Positions 12,101 through 24,300 of a stretch of DNA of 64,000 nucleotides are shown piece by piece. The DNA comes from Akebia trifoliata (lineage: Eukaryota > Streptophyta > Magnoliopsida > Ranunculales > Lardizabalaceae), in contig CM030713.1 of the NCBI GenBank assembly GCA_017979445.1, positions 27,509,934-27,573,933 on the forward strand. The letters are read 5' to 3'. The translations under genes and the position numbers were made by a program. The notes below the pieces were generated by a model. The model was not told where the DNA came from. It ran no database searches and saw nothing but the letters and a program-made list of their open reading frames with translations. Each line of letters opens with the position of its first letter. Within the stretch, counting starts at the first letter, position 1.

Positions 12101-13382
12101 ATGATGAGACATCAAACCCTTAGTGACAGAATGAAAACACAAAATTCGAAAATATCTTAGGGTGTAGAATATCTCTAGATCGTATATAAATAATATAATC
12201 AAATATCAATTTTATTTTTGTATGCTTTATTTGCTTATTTATTCAATCACTCTTTACTCCTTGTTGCAAAAAAAAAAAATGCCTCTTTTACAATTTAAAA
12301 TTGATAAATTTTAAGAAAATAAACATATTTTATTCAATAAATTTTATATTGAAAAATGCAATCATGGGTTCATTATTATCCATAACTATTGTATTTTCAC
12401 TCGGCCTATGTCCATGAAGAGGATGCATTATTTTGTACTATTTACATAACTTGATTTGTATCACCAGTGTTAATATGCTATTCCCACCCTAGTTAGTTAT
12501 AACAACAAAATATCTATTAATATTAGTAATTTACTAATCGATACAAATTTTAATGATTGAAGTTTCTTCTACTTCCCAAGTTTTAGATTAATTCTATAAC
12601 CACAATAATATTTTAAAATTTTCATCGTTAAAGTATTGTTGTCTTCTAATTGAAATATTCACCAATATTTCATTGAAGTGTTTGTTTTTAGGGCATCCAT
12701 GACTTATAGTTATATAAGAACTAAAAAATACATCTTGCCATATTTTAAGCACGGGGATTGGAGAAGGATACACTCCCAAAGTGCCAGAGTGGGAGGGAGG
12801 GTTTCCATATTTGAGAATGGGGGTTGGAGAAGGATTCACTCCCAAAGCACTAGAGCAGGATCGAAAGCGAAAGAGGCACCCTTAACAAAATGATTAGGTT
12901 ACTATGATCAAACCACATTCAACCCGTTTTTTTATTCGGTTTACCGTAAGGACCCAAACCCGTTAACTTCGGATTTCAAATAAAATCCGAATCATTTTAT
13001 GCCCTACACAAAAGTAAAAAAGTATAGGAAGAATGCAAACAATACATCATCATCAGATATAATTAAATTGTCACAAATGGGTTGCAAATGCAATTAAAAT
13101 GAAATAGGGAAGAAAACCCTCTCTTAGCCATTTTTTCTCCTCCACCAAACATTCAATTTGTATTGTGTGAGAAAGAAAAAGAAAAAGAAAAAGCAAAGAA
13201 GATAAAAACCCTTTTCTTTAATCAACAATATATATTAACCCAATTCAATTACACTTTGTTCTGATTCCTCTATTCTTTCTCTCTCTTTGATGAAGAAGAA
13301 TTCCAATTTAAAAAAAAAACAAAAACAAAAACAAAAAAGAAAAATAAAGAAACTTACCTTTAGATCCATGTTCTTCAAACCA
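12101..13382. other. Intergenic, 3' flank of the transporter gene
   Basis: Non-coding. The segment 12748-12860 contains two copies of a roughly 79-bp unit ('ggagaaggatacactcccaa' / 'ggagaaggattcactcccaa'). The segment 12905-13010 carries the end of an element related to 11142-12100. The last 250 bp are A-rich and CT-rich and probably include the 3' UTR of the minus-strand transporter. Confidence 0.45.
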
Positions 13383-14444
13383 TTAATGGCTTGCAACTCT
13401 AGATCTCTTCTTCGCCTCACTATAAAGAACAACACCCATTATCGTAACTCCAAAACCAGTCATCCCCATCGCAGTAACCGGATTCCTAAAAATCAAAACC
13501 GATACGACGGCCGCCACGGCGGCTTTAGCATTCCCCAACACCTGCAATGTCAATGCACTTGTGTGCTTCGTCACCAAAAAATTCGTTAAATTTACCAAAT
13601 AAGCCACAGTTGCATTCCCAAATAACAAAAACAGTATAAACGAATCTTCTCTCCCTTTCTCAATCGTAATCGCCGCCACATTTCCTTCTATATATAGAGT
13701 AATTGGAAGTAAGATCAAAGCTGCCATTGGAGCCATATAAAGAAGCAAATTCATCGAATGAAGTTTCTCTGCTTCAGATGTCAAAATTATCCCTTGAACC
13801 ACAGATTTCAAAGCTCTCCCAGCCGTTGATCCAATACAAATCAAGAACCCAAATAGATGAAATAAGGGTTCACTATTACTCGCTAAAACAATCCCCAAAA
13901 CAACTGGAATTAAAGCCAAATAAACCTCTCCAGATTCTTTCTTACAAATAATCAATAAAGCAAAAATAGCTGTAAAAAAAGGAGTTGTTGCCCCAATTGC
14001 TTGATTGAACGATACAGGAAGATATCGAAGAGAAGTATTTCCACAAACAACAGAGAAACAGAAAATAGCGGTTAGGGTTAAGATCTTGAAGAACTGAGTT
14101 CGAGAAACGAGTTGTTGAAACGGAACGAGTTGTAACCAATGGATTGCGATGAAACTGTAGATGGCGCAAGACAACATGTGAAGCATAGTTAGGAAGATGG
14201 GGTAACGGTAACCATAGATGCTAAGGAGGTATTTGTTGAGGAGGAGAACACCAATGTTGGAGAGATACCAAGAAAAGATTATCAGAGCCGTTGATAAGTT
14301 TGGACTTGATGATAGCCATCCGATTGTGGAGTTATTATTGTGACGTAGATCACTAGTTGGGGTTGGAGGGATATCGATGAGTTGTTCTGTTTCTAGTCTT
14401 GGATTGCTTCCTCTCCTTGTTGTCCATGTTTGAGCTTCAACCAT
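13383..14444 (-). CDS. Nucleotide-sugar/triose-phosphate translocator family transporter
   Basis: A single-exon gene for 353 residues. It belongs to the drug/metabolite transporter superfamily, TPT/NST branch, and closely resembles the Arabidopsis proteins annotated as probable sugar phosphate/phosphate translocators (At1g12500/At3g10290 type), starting at the conserved N-terminus [11 protein letters not shown]. After a hydrophilic tail of about 45 residues there are roughly ten membrane segments. Conserved stretches include '[16 protein letters not shown]', '[20 protein letters not shown]', '[16 protein letters not shown]' and, from residue 293, '[20 protein letters not shown]'. It ends with a short basic tail. 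Related plant proteins sit in Golgi membranes and exchange nucleotide sugars such as UDP-uronic acids; the substrate cannot be read from the sequence. The upstream region 14447-14600 is rich in CT repeats, probably the 5' UTR. The length equals the family's usual length and there is no frame damage. Confidence 0.93.
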   Translation of the reverse strand: MVEAQTWTTRRGSNPRLETEQLIDIPPTPTSDLRHNNNSTIGWLSSSPNLSTALIIFSWYLSNIGVLLLNKYLLSIYGYRYPIFLTMLHMLSCAIYSFIAIHWLQLVPFQQLVSRTQFFKILTLTAIFCFSVVCGNTSLRYLPVSFNQAIGATTPFFTAIFALLIICKKESGEVYLALIPVVLGIVLASNSEPLFHLFGFLICIGSTAGRALKSVVQGIILTSEAEKLHSMNLLLYMAPMAALILLPITLYIEGNVAAITIEKGREDSFILFLLFGNATVAYLVNLTNFLVTKHTSALTLQVLGNAKAAVAAVVSVLIFRNPVTAMGMTGFGVTIMGVVLYSEAKKRSRVASH

Positions 14445-14660
14445 GGCCTCTCTCTCTCTCTTTCTCTCTCTACTGTAGTTTGATTGAGAAGGGCAAAATA
14501 GGAAAATAGGCCCTTACTTTCTCTCTCTATCTCTTCTGTGTTTATGAGAGAAGAGAGTGAGTTCAGATCTGACTTCTGAGGGAGAGAAGGAAGGTGAGAA
14601 TGCTCAACTCTGAAGACGATTGATGATGATAGAGTGTCTTATAATTAGGTTTTATTAAAG
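14445..14660 (-). promoter_or_regulatory. CT/GA-rich 5' leader and proximal promoter of the transporter
   Basis: Directly upstream of the ATG are several (CT)n/(GA)n runs (14448-14475, 14518-14535, 14550-14590). Such runs are common in plant 5' UTRs and core promoters. An 'attataaga' on the minus strand near 14640 is a possible TATA element. The assignment rests on position and composition only. Confidence 0.4.
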
Positions 14661-15299
14661 GGTTATTTAAAATATACACACCTCCTCCATGTTTTGGTGA
14701 ATATTTGAGACATCCCTTTATCTTTTCAAACTAATGACATGCCCTCTGAATCTTAGTCGTTTCCAATAGACGACTCTAAGAAAATTACTCATATACCCTC
14801 TCCTTTAACAAGGTAGTGCTTTCTCATTGTACAAAATCCTACATTTTTCAATCCAAAATTCCTTCGCTGTCTCTTTTTCTAAAGAGTACAACTAGTCTTA
14901 TAAAGTTAGTAAGGATTTCACCATTACTAAGGGACACTGGGCTTACCTTGTGGCATCTAAAAATATGATTCGATGCTTTTTGAAAAAAAAGAATTCAAAG
15001 AAATTATTTTTAACCATTGAATTTTAATTTTAAGTTTGGGAGTTATGTGAAAGTTCGATAACTATCCATTTTCAAAACCTTGGATCAAGTTAAAAAGATT
15101 TTTTTTTATATGTTTTTCAATGAAATTTAAAGGGTTAGCTGTATTGATCCATTGGAAAGTGTTTCGCTTTTGCTAAAAATCTTATTTTAATTTTTCTTCT
15201 ACTAATCAACCATTTTTAACTTTTATAAAAAATTTAAGCAAGAAGTTAAAGACGACCGGTTTAGAGAAGAAAAATCAAGGATTTTTTTTATATGGAAAA
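14661..15299. other. Intergenic, no gene seen
   Basis: AT-rich non-coding sequence. The segment at 14900-15120 has similarity to 19190-19420 ('gtggcatc', 'ccaaggttttgacaatgg'-type blocks in opposite orientation). This points to a dispersed repeat of uncertain class. Confidence 0.35.
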
Positions 15300-15480
15300 T
15301 GCTGAAATGACACAAGATATTTTCTGCAACTCTCACAAATCTGACGTAGGATGTGCACATAACCATAGATGTGTTTCCTCGCGAAACAAGTAAAAAATCA
15401 TCTATGGTTATGTATGCATCTCCAAGTTAGAATTGTGAGAATTACAATAAATCCTGTGTCACCCCAGCACGACTCATTTT
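15300..15480. mobile_element. Small palindromic element (hairpin family)
   Basis: An imperfect inverted repeat. 'gacacaagata' near 15309 pairs with 'atcctgtgtca' near 15450, and the inner arm 'cataaccatagatg' pairs with 'catctatggttatg'. It is flanked by 'cagcacgact', a motif also found next to the copies near 30.2 and 30.97 kb. Confidence 0.5.
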
Positions 15481-16489
15481 ATTAGAGGTTGAAGAGAAAG
15501 GTACTTGGGTAATTTTCTAATAACTTATTTATAAAAAGATCAGGGTCAAGGGACACATATCAAAGGTTTGAAAACAAAGGGGTCTCTCAAATATTCACAA
15601 AGAGGTGGAGGGGTATATCTAAATAACCCTTAATTTTAAAAGAGGGAGACGTGTGGGCAGATCTAATCGGACGGTTGTCGTTTAGATTTAAGACGAGGAA
15701 GGAGTGTGGAACGTTGGATACCCGAGAGTGTGGGAGAATCGTATCATGATTAGATTCCTTTTGACGAGAGGGATAATGTATAGTTGTGATCTAGAACAGT
15801 GTCCCGTTCTTGAGAATAGGTACGATGTCTACGTGTCACGTGTGTGTTACGTAATAACAGCTTGGTTAGAATTTAAGTATTTTAATCTCTAACCAAAATG
15901 TGCCACGTAGATACTGTACCAATTGTATAGGAACGGGACACCATTTTGGATCCTGATTCTAATAATATATAAATATACAAAAAGAGTGTCGGTATTGGTT
16001 GCTACGCTGTTCTTATCTACGAAAGAGGTTTTATTAATCTTTTAGAGTCGAAATCTGATTCTACGCAACACGGCAGGCTATAGTGAAAATAAGATCTAAA
16101 CAGCCATTGAAATGGAATCTCTCCAACCAATGGTGATCGAGACAGTCTCAAACAAATTCCCTCCCATAAGGGTAATTTTGGCATTTTGTTCAGTTTTTGT
16201 TGACCTTTTTAATCATTTAAGAAATTATTATATTATTATAATTTTTGACCGTTCTATTGTCAATAACCACTTTAATCCTTATTTCCAAAATATTGGGCAC
16301 TCTATCTAAACTATATTACAATATTTTTATTTTATTTTAAAATAATTATTGATTTTTATATCCTAAAAATAAAGATTACAATTACATAATTAATTCAACA
16401 ACTTCAAATTAGAAGAAAATTTAATTGTTAAAACATATATATTGAATATTTATTATAATAAATAACGATACGTTCAAGAACTATTTGGT
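15481..16489. other. Intergenic, inverted repeat at 15795-15945
   Basis: Non-coding. 'cagtgtcccgttcttgagaa' near 15796 is answered by an inverted 'aggaacgggacaccatttt' near 15930, with 'acgtgtcacgtgtgt' and 'tgtgccacgtagat' between them. This is a foldback of about 150 bp. The palindromic 'cacgtg' core also reads as a G-box, but no adjacent gene was found. Confidence 0.4.
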
Positions 16490-16640
16490 ACACACGCCCC
16501 CATCACATAACTGTAGATCATTTGCCTCACGACATACAAGAAAAAGATTTATGGTTATGTGTATCCCGAGGCAAATGATTTATGATTTTGTTTGAGGGTG
16601 TAGGGGGGGGGGTCAGAGGAGGGCGTTAGAAAATCATTAC
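16490..16640. mobile_element. Small palindromic element with 'gatcatttgcctc' stem
   Basis: 'catcacataactgtagatca' and 'tttgcctcacg' pair with 'cgaggcaaatgatttatga' around a central 'aagaaaaagatttatgg'. It ends in a G-run (16603-16611) and 'ggcgttagaaaatcatta'. The same outer sequence flanks the copies at 18915-19095 and 44405-44600. Confidence 0.6.
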
Positions 16641-16971
16641 AATTTGGTAATATTGACGATATTAATGACAAAACAATCAACTATGAACATGAGAGTGGTG
16701 AAAATATAATTAAGTTATTTTTTAAGCTCGACACTTCCACATTCTCGCTCTCAATCTTACACACCATAGCTACCCTATTCCCTAGTCAGTGAGGAGAGAA
16801 TTGAGGCCCATGGGTAGAAAAAATTGGGTTTCTAGATTAATATGAAAATGATTGACCGAAATGGCAAGGACGATCATCAACCAAGCTCTACCACTAAATG
16901 TGTTCTATCTTCCAACCATGACAAGAAAAATACTCTGAAAGAGCTGAAGAATTCCCTGAAAATAGTAGGTG

Positions 16972-17098
16972 TCAATTAGTTTGGTTGGTAAAGTCTTTAG
17001 GTGATGATATCAGAGTCCTGGGTTTAAAAATCGCCAGCACTGAGTTACTGAACTCATTAAAAACAGGCTTACTAATAAAATTAAAAAAAAAAAAAAAT
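16972..17098 (+). mobile_element. Short tRNA-derived SINE
   Basis: Box-A-like 'tttggttggtaaagtc' and box-B-like 'gggtttaaaaatcgcc' lie 25-35 bp apart. A short body ('actgagttactgaactcatt') and an A14 tail at 17083-17097 follow. A related copy lies inverted at 38735-38875. The size of about 125 bp and the promoter-like boxes indicate a SINE rather than a tRNA gene. Confidence 0.6.
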
Positions 17099-18342
17099 CC
17101 CTTAAAATATGAACCGAAAGAGTCCTAAAGACCAGATCATTGGATGTTCCTTGGGATTCGGAATTGCAAATCTTGGGACGACAATATGCAGTGACCAAAG
17201 TGGAAAATAAAGCTAGATTTGTAGGTGAAAAAGCTCAGCTGCAAATGCTTCCCTACTAAGGGGTGGGGTGGGGAGCATAGGAACGTGTGGTGACACTGTT
17301 TTTGGCTTTATGCTTCTTCTTTTAGCATTCTTTTACTTGCAAGTTGCAACACAAAGCTAGTAGTTTCAACGCTCATAACATGGGTTTAATGCCATTGCCA
17401 TAAAGTATGATTCCTTGGATCTCACTTGCTCCAGATTATAAATTCGATCTATAAATGACATGGCAGTGTAAGTTCTTTAAAGTACATTGTTGGGACATGT
17501 GGACCACTATCATCCATAGATCTTTAACTTTCAGAGATTTTCACACTAAAAAAAATGCGATGACGAGTTGAAGTTGCAATTTTAGCTACACAAATGATCC
17601 AGAAGAATGAGACAATTGAAGGGTTACAATCATGCAAATGGTTCAATCTTCAACTGGGAACATCAGGCAGGACCTGGTCCCGCCTCTGCACATGAGCACC
17701 ATGTCCAGCTGTGCCATGTATATAGGTGTTTACTGAAATAGTGATCAGAGGATAAAGCATAGAAGTTGAAAATGACAACGGTTTTGGTCTGTGAGATTGG
17801 TCCTAACTTCTAAGAGCAACTCTAATGGGTCTCTCCATGAATACTAATTAAGCATTGCATTGTAGAGAGCCATTTTGGATATCGAGGGATATGCACTCCA
17901 ACCCTGCCATCCCAAATGTCTCTATAAATATGTTTTCTTTTTCAATTCTAACATAAATTCAACTGCAACAAAATCCTACTCAAATCATCATCTTCATTTA
18001 CTGCCCAAGGGTAGAGAGAGAGAAGTTCATTCTCTTCTTTTGTCTACTCACAACGGCCCCCTCCAAAAGAACTCAAAGTAGAGAGCCTGATGCAGAGTGC
18101 TTTGGAGAGGCTTTTAGAGGTCTGGCCATTGGGAGAGGATGCAGAGACCAAGCCTGAGTGGGTTGGAGTAACTCTTTTTCCCACGAATTTATGATATTTG
18201 CAAACAGTGACAATAACGTTGTAAAATAAATTAGAAAGAACAAGGTGACAAGGCTTGTTAAATACTTGGGTGTGTAGATTTATACCACTAAATCAGAATT
18301 CAGATTGGAAAAAAAAAACAGAACCCATGGGTTGGTTTATCT
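17099..18342. other. Intergenic, probable 3' flank of VMS1
   Basis: I see no gene. A short stretch of about 200 bp directly below 18343 should contain the VMS1 3' UTR. The segment at 17660-18170 has moderate GC and several short ORFs, none with a domain I recognise. Confidence 0.4.
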
Positions 18343-21300
18343 TTATCCATCCTCCAGCATCTCTTTGTGTACATGCATGCATGATGTGCTGCAGTACTTG
18401 TAATGGTACCTATGGAAGGGAACTTTCCCAGCCAAGGACACGTTACAACAGGAACAGTTAATGTCATTTGCTATCCCTTTGGGGGGTTGTTCTGAATTGC
18501 TTGATGTCGCACTTGTGCTGGTCTTTTGGGCGTTGAGTGCAGCGGCTATTCTCTTCTCGGCTGCAGCCGCTCTCTTTTCTCTCTCTTCAGCTTGTGCCCT
18601 CTTTAGTTCCTCCTGATGAAAAAATGTGAACACCATTCGTTTGTCAGTGTAAAAGTCAATATTTTTAATGGTAAAAATTTGAACTTTCCAAATAAATTTT
18701 ATTATGTAAAAAATTATACAATCAAATCTAAAATTAGTGTCTTATTTAAACAAATTAATTCATTTTCAGTGAAGCACACGCCTGGTGCACTACACTTAAA
18801 CTGCCTCGCCTGACATGTATTCAGGCACCTTCGGTCCGCCCCGACTTGAGGCGCACCAAGGTGCTTGCCTTGACAACATTGTGGTTTGTCTATTTGAAAG
18901 AGTCGTTATTTTCTGACTCTCCCTCTAACACACCCCCTGACGTGGCATGACCATAGACTTTTCCGCGGGATACACAGCTGTACATCCCCATAAATATGTG
19001 CAGTTGTGTATCCGGAGGAGAAGAATCTATAGTTCTAGGGCATGCCACGTCAGGGGATGTATGGGGGCATGTGTCAGAGGGGGGCGTTAGAAAATCATTA
19101 TTCTATTTGAAATTGTGGTGATTGTGTTAAAACCAAAAGGAGAAACACTTTCCTTACTAACTTAGTAAGATGTCATTGAGCTCAAATGGATCACCAATTT
19201 GCAATCCAACACCAAAGCCCTCAAGATTTCATGGAAAAACTCAGATCCAAAAGTCAAAAAAATAATTTTTTGGGGGGCTTGATCCAAGGTTTTGACAATG
19301 GACAGCTACTGAACTCCCAAATTTAAAATTAAAATCTAATGCTGAAAAACAATCCTTGGTTTTAGTTCATAGAATTTTGTCCTCTACATCCCTGTGGCAT
19401 CAGATCATGTTGGTGAGCTCAATGACCCTTAGTAAAGATTTGAAATCTTACTAAGTAAGTAAGGCTAGACTTACTCAACCACCAAAAGGATATAGTGCTC
19501 CAAGACTATTACTAATGCAAACTAACCTCTTTAGAAAGGTGTACTCCTCTAGTAGATTGTGACTGCACTTCATGAACCGAAACTGGAGCAGATCCCTGAC
19601 CCTGAGAAACTGTGGGAACATTTTGGGAAACGGATGCCTGGGCCTGCACACATTCCAAAACCCAGCATCACAATGAAGCTAAAAACATACATTTGAAACC
19701 AAAGATATTCAATAAGGGGAAAGGGAAGAACTTTGATTTTGAACCAGCACCATTCCCTGAATATCAGACATTGTCTTTGTTCTTTGATTGTTTTTCCCTC
19801 TTTTTTTTTTTTGTTTTTTGCTAGGTAAGCAAGGGATTAGAGATCAGTGTATAGGTGGGTTCAACAAGTTTTTGCACCTGAGCCTTCTTTTCTTTTGCTT
19901 TCCGTAATTTCTTCAGCTCTTTAGATCTTGCTTTCCTCTTTGCATCTTTTTCTGCCTGAACATCCACAAAACATGATTTATCAGTTCACTTGAAATTTAG
20001 ACAATCATTAAAAATTAATTACAACTTTCATAATTTATTCTAGAGATAATAGTCAGGACTTTAAAGGTTAAAGAATCAATAAATACGTCAAGATTTCATG
20101 ACCTAAAGTGACTGTTGCAACATTCTCTTCAGATTCAAATGTCTGGTGATTTGATTCTTCAAGAAAGCAGTTGGAAGATACAAACATAATATACATGTGA
20201 TAAGCTGCCTAAATCATGGAATTAACGCAAACAAATAGAAACATTGAATAAATAATAATAACTTAATTGAAATAAACAAAAATCAAAACAAGCACACATA
20301 GCAAGAACCCACTGACACATACACAGCTCAAAGCGACATGAATTCTATAAGGAAAATGCTTTACCGTTTGCGATGGACACTGGGTCCAACACTGAGTTGA
20401 CCTGGCAGTTCATAGAGAACCATTGATTTTCTAACTCGTATCTCGAGGAAATAAATCTATGATTATCTGTGCACTGCCAGGTCAACTCAGTGTTGGACCC
20501 AGTGTCCAACACAGGCAGTATAGCATGACTCTTACTATAAATAATCAAGGGCACAAAGCTTTGGGAGAGCTCCCAAAATAGACACCCTAACCTACTGTCA
20601 ACCTCACGCAAATAACTCCCTCACAACCCAAAATTAAGTTACTTTAAAGTTCAAAATTTTCCCCAAAATCCAATTACGGCTTCCCTTTTTCTTTAGTAAA
20701 TAAGTCCCAACCCCAGAAGAATAGGTTAAAATTCAATAGGAAACCTACTAAAGAGAAAACCTACATCAGCAGTGACTTATTTAGCCTCACTTAATATAAA
20801 AGAAGGATTTGTCCAATATAAGCCGACTCGAAAACTCTACTCTTTTTGCACTCAATACGAGGAAAAAGAGTTCTCTGTGTTTATAGATTACTTCCGTCCT
20901 CTAAAATTATAATCTTATCTTCTTGGAAAAATAAACAAACAAAAGTCCCAATCAAACACCTACATATCAATCAAATTTAATTGTAAAGGCTTGAACTCAA
21001 TCTATAGCAGTGGTGATATGGTTCTAATAGTTTGAAGATAACCCTATTGACATTCATCAGGAAAAAGAGAATAGAAATGTCTCGCTCATAGATCCCAACT
21101 GCCTCATTTAAAAATGTATTACTGAACAAGTGCCAATAAATTAGTAAAGAGAAGCAATAAGAAACTTAATATTACCTGTTTAGCGGTTTGAAGTTCCTCC
21201 ATTTCTTTTGTCAGTGCACTAGGAACTTTGGCAGCAAACCAATCCCACATATCCATGTTTAAGGCCATGAACCGTCTAAATGTGTTCCGGACTTCCTTAT

Positions 21301-24300
21301 CACTTGCTAGCATATATGGCGTTCGTCCCCTTTCATCTTTAATACAAGGATCCAAACCATGTTCAAGGAGCTCCAGAGTTTGTTGAACATTACCAGTCAT
21401 CGCTGCTTCATGTAGAGGTGTTGATGTACCTATAATTATGTTCTCATTGGATACACACAATCCATCAAAACTTTCGATAACTTGAGATGCTTCAGCTGTT
21501 CCCTTACTTTCCAAATGATCTCCCGACTGTTCTTCATTAAACTCTAGAGTGTCATTGTCGATGCCACTCGCGCCTGATGGTAAGTCATCTTTTAGGCTTT
21601 GTGGAGATTCTTTCTCAATGACCTCATAGACCATATTTGTTAAATGGTTATATATCCTCTTAGTTTCCTTTAAGGTAGGTCTACGAACATTAAAGGGGAC
21701 ATGACGTACAATGCAATGAGAATGACTAAAATATGGCTTCTCCCCATTAAAAAACAGCTGACGATTGTTTGAAGGGGCGTAAATATAAACGCACAAAGAA
21801 GAATCAAAATAAGGCTTCCAAGAAGCAAGTAATTCTTGAATTTCCTACAGAAGTAAAGAGATGAAAATCAGATAGCTGTATGGAAGCAAAAGTTATTTTG
21901 GGAGACAATTATATCACGCCAATATGGGAATACAAGAGGATGGTAGTTTTTGTGTAATGGGCATCAACCATTGTGAAAGGGCGTCTAAAATCATAATTAC
22001 CATATAAAATGGATTGCATTTTGCTAGTATTATTATAGAGAGCTGCTATTGGCCCCCAACTTTTACTTATTACACCCTAATTAAAGATAACGAAAATTTG
22101 TAAATGGTTGGAAATAAGTAGAAGTTGGGGTGCCAATAGAAGCTCTCTCATATTTTTTAAAGCTAGATTTCTATTTTTTGGATTTAAGATTTTATATGAG
22201 CCTAATCAAAATTGTAAACTACTGAACTTGTTTGAACGAGTGTTGTAATGTTGTGAGAATAATTTGAGCCAAAACTTTGTAATGTTTGAATGTGTATTTA
22301 ATCTTTAATTGGTTTGTGATAAATAATTTGATAAATTGGGGTGTAATAAGTAAAAAATTTGGGGTGCCAATAGCAGCTCTTTTATTTTAATTTACCATCA
22401 GAACATGACATCATTTTCCTTGTGAAAAACCACATGACCCGGGAAACTTTGATCGGATACCATAGCAACAGTACAAGTACAACATAAGACGATTACAAAC
22501 ATGATATTCTATGTGAATGGTATCAAAGAAAAGGAACTGGTCAACTAATTCCCAGAAAGGACATGGCTACAGTGAGATAGAGACAACAAATGTGTCAAAA
22601 AAGTCCATAGTTACTTAAACAAGGTCAGATACCAGGTATAAGTTTCTTATGAAAAGAATAATGGTTCAATACCTTCTTTAGAGCAAGTTCATTATATCGA
22701 CGAAGAGAAGCTCCCGCAGAGTTTGCTGCTTTGCCACTTGCATCTTTAGATGATTGTTTTTTACCAGCCTTACCTCTAACCACGTACCTACGAAATAAAA
22801 AGATAAGAGTAAAAACCAATTTAAAGAGGAAAAAAAGAAATATATCTTTTAAATTACCAAACTAACAAAACTTGAGCACCATCAATTCATGTTTTTGTAG
22901 AAGCAATTAATTTGAGACAGAATCAGTACAATATCTATCATACAATGAATAGATATAAATTCCCAAAAAGAATGAGAAATTTCAATATTGCCGAAAAATC
23001 ACAAATGCTTGATAAAATCTGTTATTTCTAGCATCCCGGTTTATTCCTTGTCCTTGTTCTTAATCCCAAGGAGTGCAGAGTTGAGAATAGATAAGTTGAT
23101 CAGAAATTTTCTTTGGGGGGGGCGGGGGCGAAAGCATCACCTTGTTAGTTGGAAGTGTGTGTGTGTAAAGATAAGAAAAGGGGTGGGATTGGTATTAGAA
23201 GGTTAGGTGTAGTTAATACGGCTCTTCTTGGAAAGTGGTTTTGGTACTTTGGAGTGGAGGTGGATAGTCTTTGGAGGCGTGTTATTGTGGAAATTTTTGG
23301 CACAAATATTTTTGGTTTGGAGAGTGGAACATTTAGGGATGCCCACGGGTGTGGGATTTGGAAAGATATAATGAAAGTGCTTCCGGTGTTCAAGATGAGG
23401 GTTGAAGGTGGGAAAAAGCTATAGGGTGAGATTTCTATCGTTTCTTGACTGTAGATGCAGAGACTACTTTCTTGAATGTGGCCATTTGGGGTCCGCAAGT
23501 CCCTTCTAAGATAGCGTTCTTTGCTTCGACTGCAGCTTTAGGGAGAATCCAGACGGTAGACTTTTTTATGCGGAGGGACTTTTGTGGGAGTAATGTTAGT
23601 CTTCAAAACGGAGAATCATCTGACCACCTTCTTTTACGCTGTAACTTCTCTGAGATTTGGAAATACTTTTTGTGCTTATTTGGTGTGTTGTCTTGCTTGC
23701 CCAAATCAGTTAGAGAGGTGTTTGAATCATGGCCCTTCTTTAGGTACTCTTTCTTAGGAGCAAAGTGAAGGCTTTGGAGTTTAGTTCCCTTTGCGATTTG
23801 TTTTTTTTTTTTTTAGGGTGGGGGGTTCTGGACAGAGCGCAATAGCCGTATTTTCAAAGACAAATGTCTTTTGGAATAGTTCGTTGGTTAACATGGTATC
23901 AAAGCACTAGGTTCATATAGGTCACAAGTTTGATTCTTTCCAACCTTATGGGTGATGGGGAATGTTGAGGGTATATTTTCCTCCACTCTCGGGTGTGTCA
24001 TACCCCAGTTAAGCCCCATGATCCTCTTATATTCATAGTTCTCCCCCTCTCCAACAGATCAGTTTGGTCGGTTAACAAATACTGTAGTTCTTATATGGTA
24101 ATCAATGCGAAGAATGAATAGATTAGAATTGGGAGGTTCCAGTCAGTATCAATCAACTACATGCAATGAATCCAACAATTAGAGGCTATATCTCAAGCAG
24201 CCACCACATGCACCTTGACCCTGGACATAGACCCTCGTAAGGCATGCACCCCCCTCAAGTCGTTCACCTTATGTAGTTTTATGACGCCTCACATCACCTT

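Noticed and set aside
13287..13589. Open frame of 100 aa on the plus strand
   Set aside because: Antisense to the 3' part of the transporter gene and of low complexity at its start (Lys/Gln-rich from A-runs). The minus-strand gene explains the openness.
16972..17098. tRNA gene-like A and B boxes
   Set aside because: No cloverleaf can be completed and an A-tail follows. Related copies with the same body occur elsewhere, so it is a SINE.
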